DNA of 28,858 nucleotides from DATBED01 sp036276195 (GCA_036276195.1 DATBED010000062.1:1-28858); one strand, 5' to 3'. Counted from the stretch's first letter, positions 7,623 through 15,095 are shown. Notes: generated by a model not told the origin, from the letters alone. Translations and numbers: made by a program.

Positions 7623-7655
7623 TAAGTAGGTGAATACTACTAGTGCTTTTTTGTT
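7623..7655 (+). terminator. Terminator after the pilin-like gene
   Basis: Stem AGTAG...CTACT extended by GCA...TGC with one mismatch, followed by six T. Its tail TAGTGCTTTTTTGTT is identical to the tmRNA terminator tail. Confidence 0.6.
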
Positions 7656-7667
7656 GGTGGGGTTTGG

Positions 7668-7673
7668 TATGAT
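7668..7673 (+). promoter_or_regulatory. Extended -10 of the ABC exporter operon, predicted leaderless
   Basis: TGG-TATGAT followed by six bases and the ATG at 7680, so the predicted +1 is the start codon. The same nine-base string, with the same spacing, precedes the zinc-ribbon gene on the other strand (10210-10218). Confidence 0.6.
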
Positions 7674-7679
7674 TGAGGC

Positions 7680-8405
7680 ATGGATGCCGCTATTACAGTT
7701 AGCAACTTGTCGGTTACGCTGGGCGGCCAGGTTCAGGCGCTCAAAAACGTTAGCCTAGAGTTGCCAACAGGCAAAATCACTGGTTTTATCGGGCCGAGTG
7801 GGGCGGGGAAGACTACGCTCATTCGTAGTATTGTTGGTGGTTTGGCAATTCCTCGTGGGAGTGTTTCGGTTCTAGGCATGCCGGCCGGTTCGGCTAAGTT
7901 GCGGGAGCAGGTGAGCTATATGAGCCAGGAGCTGTCAATTTACCTAGATCTAACCGTTCGCGAGAACCTGAAATATTTTGTGATTATGTCTGGGCAGCCG
8001 CGGAGTAAGTCCGGCGCTATTATTAATGACATTTTGAAGACGGTTGATTTAAATGATAGGGCCGACGTGCTGGCGCTCAACTTGTCTGGCGGGCAAAAGC
8101 AGCGCTTGTCGCTGGCCGTAGCGCTGATTGGCTCGCCTAAACTGATGGTGCTGGATGAGCCAACGGTGGGGCTCGATCCGGTGCTGCGTGAGAAGTTGTG
8201 GCAGTTATTTAACAAGTTAAGTGAGCAGGGAATCACGCTGATTATTGCCAGTCATTCCATGGATGAGGCTTCGCGTTGTGATGACCTGGTGCTGATTCGG
8301 GAGGGGAAGGTTATTGCCCACAGTTCGCCAGCAGACTTAATCAAACACACTAAAACCGAGTCGGTCGAGCAGAGCTTTTTGAAGCTGGCCAGAGGTTCAG
8401 AATGA
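7680..8405 (+). CDS. ABC-2 type exporter, ATP-binding subunit
   Basis: Cytoplasmic ATPase powering the permease encoded next. Walker A GPSGAGKTT (residues 38-46), Q-loop region YMSQELS, signature LSGGQKQR, Walker B LMVLDEP with the D-loop GLDP, and the switch His in IIASHSMDEA. 241 residues, a single nucleotide-binding domain of the CcmA/NatA/drug-exporter branch. Its last four bases ATGA overlap the permease start, so the two are translationally coupled. Substrate cannot be told from sequence; drug or lipid export is the usual role. Confidence 0.93.
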   Translation: MDAAITVSNLSVTLGGQVQALKNVSLELPTGKITGFIGPSGAGKTTLIRSIVGGLAIPRGSVSVLGMPAGSAKLREQVSYMSQELSIYLDLTVRENLKYFVIMSGQPRSKSGAIINDILKTVDLNDRADVLALNLSGGQKQRLSLAVALIGSPKLMVLDEPTVGLDPVLREKLWQLFNKLSEQGITLIIASHSMDEASRCDDLVLIREGKVIAHSSPADLIKHTKTESVEQSFLKLARGSE

Positions 8406-9142
8406 GCCTAGTTAAAACCATGGCTACGGCCGGTCGAGTGCTGACGCAGTTGCGGCACGATCCGCGTACTCTGGCTATGTTGTTCGTAGTGCCACCAGTG
8501 CTGCTGACGCTTTTAAAGTACGTCTTTAATGGCAACCAGGTGGTGTTCGATAACCTGGCGCCGATGTTGCTGGGCATCTTTCCGATGATATTGATGTTCT
8601 TGGTGACATCAATCGCTACTCTACGCGAACGCCGCAGCGGCACGTTGGCCCGCCTTATGACTATGCCAATGGGCAAGCTAGATTTCATCTTGGGCTATGC
8701 TTTGGCTTTTTCTTTAGTAGCTTTCGTGCAGGCCTGCATTACCAGTTTTGTGATGCTCGGGTTGCTCAATGTAACGGTTTTAGGCGGCACGCTGGCCACA
8801 CTGGTTGGCGCCTTGGCAGCTGCTTTTTTGGGCACCTCGCTCGGCTTGTTCGTCAGCGCTTTTGCCAGTAGTGAGTTCCAAGCGGTGCAGTTTATGCCGG
8901 CCTTCTTATTCCCTCAACTGCTAACCTGTGGCCTTTTTGTGCCGCGGGATCAAATGGCTCGGGTATTACAGTGGTTTGCCGATGTTATGCCATTGACCTA
9001 TAGCGTGGACGCCATGAAGCAGGTGACTGCACATTCTGACTGGACGCCAACGCACACTAAAGATTTACTGATTATTATTGTGTATGCCCTAGCTGCTTTG
9101 GCGCTCGGTTCTATTACCATCCGTCGCCAACAAAAATCCTAA
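8402..9142 (+). CDS. ABC-2 type exporter, permease subunit
   Basis: Membrane partner of the preceding ATPase. 246 residues; about six hydrophobic segments starting at LAMLFVVPPVLLTLLKYV, including FPMILMFLVTSIATLRERRSGTLARL (the typical cytoplasmic ERRSGTLERL-like loop of ABC-2 permeases) and the FLFPQLLTCGLFVP / MPLTYSVDAMK region near the C-terminus. It starts in the ATGA overlap with the ATPase gene and converges on the zinc-ribbon gene with a four-base overlap of stop codons. A half-transporter, probably working as a dimer. Confidence 0.92.
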   Translation: MSLVKTMATAGRVLTQLRHDPRTLAMLFVVPPVLLTLLKYVFNGNQVVFDNLAPMLLGIFPMILMFLVTSIATLRERRSGTLARLMTMPMGKLDFILGYALAFSLVAFVQACITSFVMLGLLNVTVLGGTLATLVGALAAAFLGTSLGLFVSAFASSEFQAVQFMPAFLFPQLLTCGLFVPRDQMARVLQWFADVMPLTYSVDAMKQVTAHSDWTPTHTKDLLIIIVYALAALALGSITIRRQQKS

Positions 9143-10203
9143 GGCTGAAGAGCGGGGTTCAAAATTTTCTGGCCGGAAGCAATTTCAGAGATTTCGTTAG
9201 CATCGAGCCAGCGAAAAGGGCAGTGCTCGCAGGAGTCGATTATGACTCCGCTGTCTTCAAAATCAACTTCAATCATTGGGTTTTTACAGTTGGGGCAAAC
9301 TAGTGGATCGTGTTTCTGGGTTTTAGTAGGGTCGGCTTGAAAGGTGAATTCTCGGTGACGTAGACCCCTTAAATCTTTGGCGTTTAATAATATGCCGTGG
9401 CCGCCAGGACAGGCTTGAGTGGAGTTTTCGTCTGACATAACCATAGTCTGTTGGCAGAGCGGGCACTTAAGCGGAGGCCCGTCGTATTCACCATAGGCGG
9501 CTTCATGCTTTACTGTCGGTGCACCAGACTCGCCCGGTAATAAAGCCGGCTTGATTTGCTCGGTAAACTTTTGTCCTTCTTCTATGATGTTTTCGCCTTG
9601 CTGGTCGCTAGCAATCACAAAGTAGAGTTCAGAGCTATTGATCTCCCAAAAGTTGTTACGACAGTAATCTACCACAAATTCCATGGCAGCCAGATCAAGC
9701 ACGTAGCGGGCCTGAAACTGCTGGCCCTTGGCCCCGTACAGGGCGTAATAATCAGAAAAGTCGCCTTCTAACTGAATCTTTTCCATATTATTAGCCAGTA
9801 GGAAAGTTTCGAATTTAAAAACATCTATCTTGTACTTTTTACTTAAGCCCACCAAATGAACTTCGGTATTAAATGGTAAATCTAACGTATAAATTAGACT
9901 GGTTTCATTGGTAAAAGAAATGTCGTGAGCCGCATGATTTTCTTCGATAGGTGTAGTTACTAACACTGAGTAATGTTGGCCGTTCAACCGACCTTTTTGA
10001 GCATTCGTTAGACTATGGCCGGCCGTGTAGTAGGAAATGATGGCTGAAGCATCAGACAAGTTCGTAACCTCAGATTCTGCCGAACCACGGCTAAGTAATC
10101 CTCCAATGCTGTATTTGCGCCAAATTATGGTTCCTAGAATAAACGCTGCCAAGGCTAGCGATAAATAAAGATTCCAACTAGATTGTGTACCGTTGCCGTA
10201 CAT
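9139..10203 (-). CDS. Membrane-anchored protein with C-terminal zinc ribbons (zf-TFIIB type), function unknown
   Basis: One N-terminal membrane helix (LYLSLALAAFILGTIIW), a middle region without recognised motif (about residues 40-240), then two zinc-binding modules: CPLCQQTM...ACPGGHG and CPNCKNPM...DSCEHCPFRWLDANE. The second is typical of zf-TFIIB (DUF) proteins (CxxC...C.xC.G.WLD). I chose ATG 10203 over the upstream GTGs at 10239/10236 because TGG-TATGAT sits exactly six bases before it, as in other leaderless genes here; the upstream GTGs would lie before the predicted transcription start. Divergent from the FKBP gene and convergent with the ABC permease. Function unknown; the zinc ribbons may contact nucleic acid or protein. 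Confidence 0.75.
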   Translation of the reverse strand: MYGNGTQSSWNLYLSLALAAFILGTIIWRKYSIGGLLSRGSAESEVTNLSDASAIISYYTAGHSLTNAQKGRLNGQHYSVLVTTPIEENHAAHDISFTNETSLIYTLDLPFNTEVHLVGLSKKYKIDVFKFETFLLANNMEKIQLEGDFSDYYALYGAKGQQFQARYVLDLAAMEFVVDYCRNNFWEINSSELYFVIASDQQGENIIEEGQKFTEQIKPALLPGESGAPTVKHEAAYGEYDGPPLKCPLCQQTMVMSDENSTQACPGGHGILLNAKDLRGLRHREFTFQADPTKTQKHDPLVCPNCKNPMIEVDFEDSGVIIDSCEHCPFRWLDANEISEIASGQKILNPALQP

Positions 10204-10245
10204 AGCTAGATCATACCAAGCATAACCGTTATTCACCACTAGACG

Positions 10246-10274
10246 GTGACAATCAGCGCCGAGTGGCTTACAAT
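10246..10274 (+). promoter_or_regulatory. Promoter of the FKBP gene
   Basis: GTGACA (10246-10251), a 17-base spacer, TACAAT (10269-10274), then ten bases to the GTG start at 10285. It shares the intergenic gap with the oppositely oriented -10 at 10210-10215, forming a divergent promoter pair. Confidence 0.65.
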
Positions 10275-10284
10275 TTAATTAGTC

Positions 10285-10971
10285 GTGAGAAATAAATACC
10301 TAGTTTTAGCGAGCGTGGTTTTGGTGCTGGTAGCGCTTGGGGGCGGTGGTTTTTGGTTTACGCGTGGCCATTTTAAGAAGACTGCTTTGAATGACGGCGC
10401 GGCCTCAATCAATGTGGCTGCAAACGATAGTTCTTCGAGCGCGGCTTCGCCTCCCGCGGCAAACGGACTAAGCGTGGCTGGTGGCGGCGCGACTAATTTG
10501 GGCCAGCTGGGTGCCTCGTCGGGTGGTAGCCAGGGAGTACCTGGCTCGAGCTCTTCTTCTACGACGTCTAATAGCTCCTCTAGCCCTTCGCCGATCGACC
10601 CCTCCACCTTTGCCCAATATGACAAATATAAGGATAACTCCAGCGCTCTTTTTGGCGATGTGCAGGTCGGTAGTGGAGCCAGTTTGGGTGCCAACCAGCA
10701 AGCCTCTATTTTATATAAGGGCTGGCTGACTAACGGCACGCTGTTTGATCAATCCAAAACAGATTCGAGCGGCCAGGCGCAGCCACTAGTTTTTGCAGAG
10801 GGCGCACATCAAGTCATAGCCGGTATGGAAGAAGGAGTAGCCGGCATGAAAGTGGGCGGTACGCGGCTGATTATTATTCCACCGGCGCTCGGCTACGGCG
10901 CCCAAGGCCAGGGTTCTATTCCTCCCAACGCCGTACTGGTGTTTGAGGTTCAGTTACTAGACGTCCATTGA
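10285..10971 (+). CDS. Membrane-anchored FKBP-type peptidyl-prolyl cis-trans isomerase
   Basis: Extracytoplasmic folding helper. An N-terminal membrane anchor (residues 5-27) is followed by a long Ser/Ala/Gly/Thr-rich linker (about 30-108) and one FKBP domain at the C-terminus (about 120-228). Domain motifs: ILYKGWLTNGTLFDQS, VIAGMEEGVAGMKVGG, RLIIIPPALGYGAQGQGSIPPNA and the final strand LVFEVQLLDV, which contain the usual active-site aromatic and aliphatic residues. The linker suggests the enzyme is held away from the membrane. GTG start, supported by a good promoter ten bases upstream and no Shine-Dalgarno. Alone in its transcription unit. Confidence 0.92.
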   Translation: MRNKYLVLASVVLVLVALGGGGFWFTRGHFKKTALNDGAASINVAANDSSSSAASPPAANGLSVAGGGATNLGQLGASSGGSQGVPGSSSSSTTSNSSSSPSPIDPSTFAQYDKYKDNSSALFGDVQVGSGASLGANQQASILYKGWLTNGTLFDQSKTDSSGQAQPLVFAEGAHQVIAGMEEGVAGMKVGGTRLIIIPPALGYGAQGQGSIPPNAVLVFEVQLLDVH

Positions 10972-10980
10972 TTCTTCTGC

Positions 10981-10986
10981 TATACT
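10981..10986 (+). promoter_or_regulatory. Extended -10 of the AbrB-MFS operon
   Basis: TGC-TATACT, about 33 bases of A-rich leader before the ATG at 11026. Unlike many genes here, this transcript would have a real 5' leader, but no Shine-Dalgarno is seen. Confidence 0.5.
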
Positions 10987-11025
10987 AAAAGTAAGAAAAG
11001 TAATAAATTTAATACGAGATCGCTT

Positions 11026-11241
11026 ATGGCAGACCATCATTTCGCTAAAATTTTAGGAACGGCTACCCTTAACGACAAGGGCCAACTGGTTATTCCGGCC
11101 GAGGCTCGGGCCAGCCTGGAGCTCACACCCGGCACTAAAGTGGTAATTATGAAAAGCCCAGACAAACCGGCCCTAGTTATCTTAAAAGCCGAAGAAGTAG
11201 AATCTATGATTAAAGATATGAGTGAAGCCCTAAATGGATAG
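11026..11241 (+). CDS. AbrB/MazE/SpoVT-type DNA-binding protein
   Basis: 71 residues with a swapped-hairpin AbrB domain: GTATLNDKGQLVIPAEARASLELTPGTKVVIMKSP, containing the hallmark KGQxVIPxxxR. A short helical C-terminus (EEVESMIKDMSEALNG) follows. Its end overlaps the efflux-pump start by eight bases (ATGGATAG), so it is translated together with the pump and may regulate the operon. No toxin gene follows, so it is more likely a transcription factor than an antitoxin. Confidence 0.85.
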   Translation: MADHHFAKILGTATLNDKGQLVIPAEARASLELTPGTKVVIMKSPDKPALVILKAEEVESMIKDMSEALNG

Positions 11242-12748
11242 CCAAGTAGAATATAGCCATAGCGAGATTATGGTGGTTATTACGGCCCTGATGCTGGTAA
11301 TGCTCCTGGCGGCCCTAGACCAAACCATTGTTTCGACAGCCCTGCCGCGCATAGCTACCGATCTGCACGGACTAAATAAAATCTCGTGGGTGGCCACCGC
11401 TTATTTGTTAACCAGCGCCATTACTACCCCAATTTATGGGAAAATTAGTGACCAGTTGGGTCGTAAAAAGATCTTCCAGACGGCTATTATAATCTTCTTG
11501 ATTGGTTCGGTGCTGTGCGGTATTTCGCAAAACATGAATGAGTTGGTTTTAGCTCGGGGCTTGCAAGGTATTGGAGCCGGCGGCCTGATGTCGCTGGTGC
11601 TGGCCATTGTCGGTGATATTATCCCGCCACGTCAACGTGGCAAGTATATGGGTTACTTTATGTCGGTTTTTGGTGTTTCAAGCGTGATCGGGCCGTTATT
11701 GGGCGGCTTTTTGACCGACTCACTGTCTTGGCGCTGGGTATTCTTTGTTAATATTCCGCTGGGCGCCATTGCCTTAACGGCCGTAGCCACTCGCTTGCAC
11801 CTGCCGGTTTACAAGGAAGACCACAATATTGACTATACGGGCGCGGCCTTATTATCGGTTGGTTCCGTTTGTTTACTGCTGGCGACGGTGTGGGGCGGTA
11901 CTAATTATGCTTGGGCATCAACTCAGATTATCGGGCTACTGATTGCCGGAGTAGTCTTGGCAGTCTCTTTTGTGCTGTGGGAGCGCCGGGCCAAAGAGCC
12001 TATCATACCACTCCATCTCTTTAAAAATGATATTTTCACAGTCTCTGTTTTACTGTCACTACTGTCTGGCATCGCCATGTTCGCTGCCATTTTGTATATT
12101 CCGGTTTACCAACAAACCGTCCGCGGTTTTTCACCAACCAAATCCGGGCTATTGATGTTACCTCTGGTGCTTGGCTTGCTGGTAGCTGGCATCACCTCTG
12201 GCCGCCTGACCAGCAAACTAGGCAGGTACCGCATCTTCCCCATTGTCGGCACATTAGTACTAGCCTTTGGCTTATGGCTATTCAGCCACCTTACGCTAAC
12301 TACACCGGAGTGGATGCTGGGTTTATGGATGTTGGTTATTGGCGCTGGTCTGGGTACCTTTATGCAGATAATGACATTGGCTATTCAGAACTCGGTTGAC
12401 AGGCGGCATATGGGAACGGCCACTTCTAGCGCCACGTTCTTCCGCAGTCTGGGTTCGGCCTTTGGCGGCGCCATCTTCGGATCGATTATGCTTAACCGGC
12501 TGAGCCATTACCTGACGTTAAGCTTGCCACACACCTCTAGTAAGCTAAACGTCAGCAACATACAGCAGGGAGCTAACTTGCAAAGTCTGCCCCCGGCCGT
12601 GGCCAACACAGTTCAACAATCTTTTGTCCATGCCTTCCATGACATGTTCCTATTTGCCATCCCGATTGCACTCCTGGCCTTCGTAGTGGCCCTGTTCCTG
12701 CGCGAGACCCCGCTACGATCCAGCCACGATCAGCCTGTCATAGAATAG
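11234..12748 (+). CDS. MFS drug efflux transporter, DHA2 (EmrB/QacA) family, 14 TM
   Basis: Proton-driven multidrug exporter in the inner membrane. 504 residues and about 14 hydrophobic segments, as for DHA2 pumps. Motifs: LDQTIVSTALPRIATDL in TM1 (the family's D1 motif), motif A GKISDQLGRKK, RGLQGIGAGG, and motif C GVSSVIGPLLGGFLTD followed by WRWVFFVNIPLG. The tail LRETPLRSSHDQPVIE is cytoplasmic. Overlap with the AbrB gene indicates one operon. The substrate is unknown; dyes, quaternary compounds and antibiotics are typical. Confidence 0.94.
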   Translation: MDSQVEYSHSEIMVVITALMLVMLLAALDQTIVSTALPRIATDLHGLNKISWVATAYLLTSAITTPIYGKISDQLGRKKIFQTAIIIFLIGSVLCGISQNMNELVLARGLQGIGAGGLMSLVLAIVGDIIPPRQRGKYMGYFMSVFGVSSVIGPLLGGFLTDSLSWRWVFFVNIPLGAIALTAVATRLHLPVYKEDHNIDYTGAALLSVGSVCLLLATVWGGTNYAWASTQIIGLLIAGVVLAVSFVLWERRAKEPIIPLHLFKNDIFTVSVLLSLLSGIAMFAAILYIPVYQQTVRGFSPTKSGLLMLPLVLGLLVAGITSGRLTSKLGRYRIFPIVGTLVLAFGLWLFSHLTLTTPEWMLGLWMLVIGAGLGTFMQIMTLAIQNSVDRRHMGTATSSATFFRSLGSAFGGAIFGSIMLNRLSHYLTLSLPHTSSKLNVSNIQQGANLQSLPPAVANTVQQSFVHAFHDMFLFAIPIALLAFVVALFLRETPLRSSHDQPVIE

Positions 12749-12790
12749 ATTCCTTGCCAAATATATTACAGACAGTACAGATAACTCCTA

Positions 12791-12796
12791 TATAAT
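12791..12796 (+). promoter_or_regulatory. -10 box of the YciI-like gene
   Basis: Consensus TATAAT in the gap after the MFS gene, about 59 bases upstream of the GTG start at 12856. The leader ends in a strong Shine-Dalgarno. Confidence 0.5.
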
Positions 12797-12843
12797 TGTT
12801 AAGAGAGTAGAAAGCCTCACTCTTGCTGGAGTTAATTTAAACT

Positions 12844-12850
12844 AAGGAGG
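12844..12850 (+). promoter_or_regulatory. Strong Shine-Dalgarno AAGGAGG
   Basis: Five bases before GTG 12856; it fixes that unusual start codon. One of few full Shine-Dalgarno sites in the window. Confidence 0.8.
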
Positions 12851-12855
12851 CCGGC

Positions 12856-13164
12856 GTGTCTCAGTATTTGCTGTTGTTTCATGGTCAAAGACTGCCTAAA
12901 AATAAGATTGGTCGTATGGAGCGTATGGCGGAGCTCGACCGGGCAGGCTGCGAAATCAGTAATGTTTTACTAGAGGGGGGCAACCCAACCAACGACGGAA
13001 TGAAAATTACCCTCGACAGCACCAAACCGCTTCATGGCGATCCGGTTACCAGTTATTGGGTCATAGAGGCTAGTAATAAGAAAGAGGCCGTAGAACTATC
13101 GCGTAGTGCTCCGCTGCATGAAGAAGGTATGGCAGAGCTCTACGAAATTGTTACTGAAGATTAG
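12856..13164 (+). CDS. YciI/DGPF-domain-like small protein
   Basis: 102 residues, predicted alpha/beta ferredoxin-like fold of the YCII-related group. It begins with the strand QYLLLFHGQ, has VLLEGGNP (position of the usual LxxGGxL), and ends SYWVIEASNKKEAVELSRSAPLHEEGMAELYEI, matching the GYYIIEADSLDEALEWAKxxP...IEVRPV pattern of DGPF proteins. The DGPF tetrapeptide itself is replaced by HGDPV. No enzymatic role can be assigned; some family members are dehydrochlorinase-like or fused to sigma factors. Start chosen from the adjacent AAGGAGG. Confidence 0.65.
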   Translation: MSQYLLLFHGQRLPKNKIGRMERMAELDRAGCEISNVLLEGGNPTNDGMKITLDSTKPLHGDPVTSYWVIEASNKKEAVELSRSAPLHEEGMAELYEIVTED

Positions 13165-13167
13165 CTC

Positions 13168-13196
13168 TTGCGTCACTTAAGATAACCTGTTACACT
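13168..13196 (+). promoter_or_regulatory. Promoter of the RRM protein gene
   Basis: TTGCGT (13168-13173), a 17-base spacer and TGT-TACACT (13191-13196). The predicted start near 13203 gives a leader of about 100 bases. Confidence 0.65.
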
Positions 13197-13223
13197 AGCG
13201 GTGCTAGAAAAGCTGCTAGTGTA
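13191..13223 (+). promoter_or_regulatory. Inverted repeat over the -10/+1 of the RRM gene
   Basis: Perfect nine-base arms TACACTAGC (13191-13199) and GCTAGTGTA (13215-13223) with a 15-base spacer. The left arm is the -10 itself. It may be an operator where a repressor blocks polymerase; a hairpin role is less likely because the left arm is mostly untranscribed. Confidence 0.5.
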
Positions 13224-13301
13224 ATTAATATTTTAAAAGTACGTGTTAGAGGCGCAGCTAACTGGTTTGCCAGGATACCTCAGACCGTGAATGGAGAGTA
13301 A

Positions 13302-13577
13302 ATGGCAACCAGACTATTTGTCGGTTCCCTAGCTTGGGCAACCAATGACGACAGCCTGAAAGATTTTTTTTCAGCTGTCGGCACAGTTGTATCGGCTAAC
13401 GTGATCATGGATCGCGATTCTGGCCGCAGCAAAGGCTTCGGCTTTGTCGAAATGTCTTCCGATGAGGAAGCCAAGGCGGCAGTCGACCAGCTGAATGGCA
13501 AAGACCTCGATGGCCGCGCTATCGTGGTCAACGAAGCCCGCCCCCGCGAAGAGCGCCCGCGCCCTTCCTACGCTTAA
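13302..13577 (+). CDS. Single-RRM RNA-binding protein
   Basis: 91 residues consisting of one RNA-recognition motif: RNP2 LFVGSL (residues 5-10), RNP1 KGFGFVEM (44-51), and a short basic Pro/Arg-rich tail (EARPREERPRPSYA). This resembles the small RNA-binding proteins of cyanobacteria and other bacteria that are often cold-induced RNA chaperones. GGAG (13293-13296) lies five bases before the ATG. The promoter carries a palindrome and a leader of about 100 bases, and a large composite hairpin follows the gene. A shadow frame on the other strand covers the same region. Confidence 0.92.
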   Translation: MATRLFVGSLAWATNDDSLKDFFSAVGTVVSANVIMDRDSGRSKGFGFVEMSSDEEAKAAVDQLNGKDLDGRAIVVNEARPREERPRPSYA

Positions 13578-13590
13578 ACAGCGTAACAAT

Positions 13591-13670
13591 AACCCCGCCA
13601 AAGCATATGGCGTGCTTATAAAACTATTTGCACGCCACCACTATAGGTAATGTTTAGCGGGGTTTTGTTA
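13591..13670 (+). terminator. Composite two-stem terminator after the RRM gene
   Basis: Outer stem AACCCCGC (13591-13598) with GCGGGGTT (13657-13664), then T-rich GGTTTTGTTA. An inner perfect eight-bp stem TGGCGTGC (13608-13615) / GCACGCCA (13630-13637) lies inside. The unusually long loop region could also be a small structured RNA. Confidence 0.65.
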
Positions 13671-13705
13671 TGCGCGAATAGGTTAAATTTGGTAGGCTAA
13701 GGGGT

Positions 13706-14992
13706 ATGGCGAATTTAGATAAAGCAAAGCAAATTCTTAGGAAAACGTTGCCACCGCTCCCATCGTTTCGGCCCGACAAAGAGCTGGGCCCCGAGGACGT
13801 CAAGGCGGCGCGGGAGTATATTGCTAATTACTGGACGAAAGTCCAGCGCTTCCACCCTAAAGACGACGAGAGCCTGCTCGGTTTACCTAAACCTTACTTA
13901 GTGCCGTCTTACCGTACCAAAACCGGCTTTGATTATAACGAGCTTTACTACTGGGACAGCTATTTTATGGTCCAGGGCATGTTAGACGAAGAGCACCAAG
14001 AGCTAGTCTGCGGCATTTTAGAGAACCTGGAATCCTTGTTTAAAAGATACAAGGTTATTCCTAATGCTTCGCGAACCTATCTAACCGGTCGCTCCCAGCC
14101 ACCACTCTTAACGGCCTTTATTTTTGACATTCACCAATCTTACAATCTTGGTGAGGATTGGCTGAAGAAAAGCATGGCTGTGGCCCAAAAAGAATATGAG
14201 ACAGTCTGGATGGGCGTCAAAAAGCCCAATGAGCGCCAAGTCTACAAAGGCCTAAGCCGCTACTACGACATTAACTACTTACACGACCTAGCTGAAGCCG
14301 AGAGTGGTTGGGATATGACTCCTCGGTTTGATCGCCGGGCGCTAAATTACCTGCCAGTCGACCTTAACGCGCTGCTTTATAAGTATGAAACTGATTTTGC
14401 TCGGGTAGCTAAGCTTAGCGGCAACATGCGTGAGGCCGCTCAGTGGGAAGATCGGGCCGAGCTGCGTAAGCAAACTATGAACTCGCTGATGTGGGATAGG
14501 ATTCGCGGCCTGTACTATGACTACAACTTTGTTAAGGAAAAGCGGGGCAACGTTAGCAGCCTGGCAACTTACTTCCCGATGTGGGCCGGTATGGTTGATG
14601 AAAAACAAGCGGCCGCCCTGGTTAAGGCGCTGCGGCGGTTTGAGCATAAAGGTGGCCTTAGTACTACGGATGCGTTGCCGCTCGGCCAGTTTGTGCTTGG
14701 CAGCCTGCCAACCCAGTGGGCCTATCCGAACGGCTGGGCGCCGCTGCACTTCATTGTCGTTAAAGCCCTGGAACGCTATGGTTATCACCGTGAAGCTCGG
14801 CGCATTGCTATGAAATGGCTTAAAACCAATCTTATGTGGTTTAATACCGAGCACGTCTTCCTGGAAAAGTATAACGTTGTGGCGCCTGAAAAACCGCCCC
14901 TCAAAGGTCTTTACCCTTCCCAGACCGGCTTCGGTTGGACTAACGCCGTATTCGAGCGCTTTTGCCAAGACTACGTTGACCGCCCCGAGTAG
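13706..14992 (+). CDS. GH37 (trehalase-like) protein lacking the catalytic base
   Basis: (alpha/alpha)6-barrel protein related to trehalases; 428 residues, no signal peptide, so cytoplasmic. Family landmarks: FDYNELYYWDSYF (trehalase signature 1 is PGGRFxExYxWDxY), ESGWDMTPRF with the general-acid Asp, PVDLNALLYK, QWAYPNGWAP (signature 2 is QWDxPxGWxP) and QTGFGWTNAV. Aligned from memory with E. coli TreA, the stretch between EKYxV and GFGWTN is equal in length, and the catalytic base Glu (GGEYPLQ in TreA) is Leu here (KGLYPSQ). The signature-1 Arg and signature-2 Asp also differ. It may therefore be inactive, use another substrate, or be phosphorolytic. TGG-TAGGCT lies seven bases before the ATG. 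Confidence 0.82.
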   Translation: MANLDKAKQILRKTLPPLPSFRPDKELGPEDVKAAREYIANYWTKVQRFHPKDDESLLGLPKPYLVPSYRTKTGFDYNELYYWDSYFMVQGMLDEEHQELVCGILENLESLFKRYKVIPNASRTYLTGRSQPPLLTAFIFDIHQSYNLGEDWLKKSMAVAQKEYETVWMGVKKPNERQVYKGLSRYYDINYLHDLAEAESGWDMTPRFDRRALNYLPVDLNALLYKYETDFARVAKLSGNMREAAQWEDRAELRKQTMNSLMWDRIRGLYYDYNFVKEKRGNVSSLATYFPMWAGMVDEKQAAALVKALRRFEHKGGLSTTDALPLGQFVLGSLPTQWAYPNGWAPLHFIVVKALERYGYHREARRIAMKWLKTNLMWFNTEHVFLEKYNVVAPEKPPLKGLYPSQTGFGWTNAVFERFCQDYVDRPE

Positions 14993-15032
14993 TTTAACGA
15001 ACCCTAATTGTTAAATTTTCATTAAAATTGGC

Positions 15033-15038
15033 TATAAT
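15033..15038 (+). promoter_or_regulatory. -10 box of the second MarR-like gene
   Basis: Consensus TATAAT; predicted start about 15045. A poorly spaced TTGTTA lies at 15008-15013 (19-base spacer). The start lies upstream of the palindrome at 15060-15091, putting that palindrome in the initial transcribed region. Confidence 0.6.
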
Positions 15039-15059
15039 CTTTTGCGTTCCGCAACCATT

Positions 15060-15091
15060 GTCGAGATAGTGAACATGGTCACTATCTCGAC
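15060..15091 (+). promoter_or_regulatory. Perfect 13-bp inverted repeat in the leader of the second MarR-like gene (site A)
   Basis: GTCGAGATAGTGA (15060-15072), six-base spacer, TCACTATCTCGAC (15079-15091). With the next four bases AGCG, the right half shares 15 bases (reverse strand CGCTGTCGAGATAGT) with the palindrome at 26806-26846. Size and position just after +1 suit an autoregulatory MarR operator. Confidence 0.6.
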
Positions 15092-15095
15092 AGCG

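Noticed and set aside
6122..7655. Integron cassette array with attC sites
   Set aside because: The hairpins lack the attC core sites (RYYYAAC/GTTRRRY) and no integron integrase is visible; they look like terminators.
11026..11241. MazE-type antitoxin of a toxin-antitoxin pair
   Set aside because: The overlapping partner is an MFS efflux pump and no toxin-like small gene adjoins it.
14342..14968. Reverse-strand frame of 208 codons inside the GH37 gene
   Set aside because: It is a shadow of a gene with clear family motifs; it has no promoter and no recognisable domain.
15042..15095. TTG 15042 as start of the second MarR-like gene
   Set aside because: It lies upstream of or at the predicted transcription start and would translate the palindrome; later ATGs are better.
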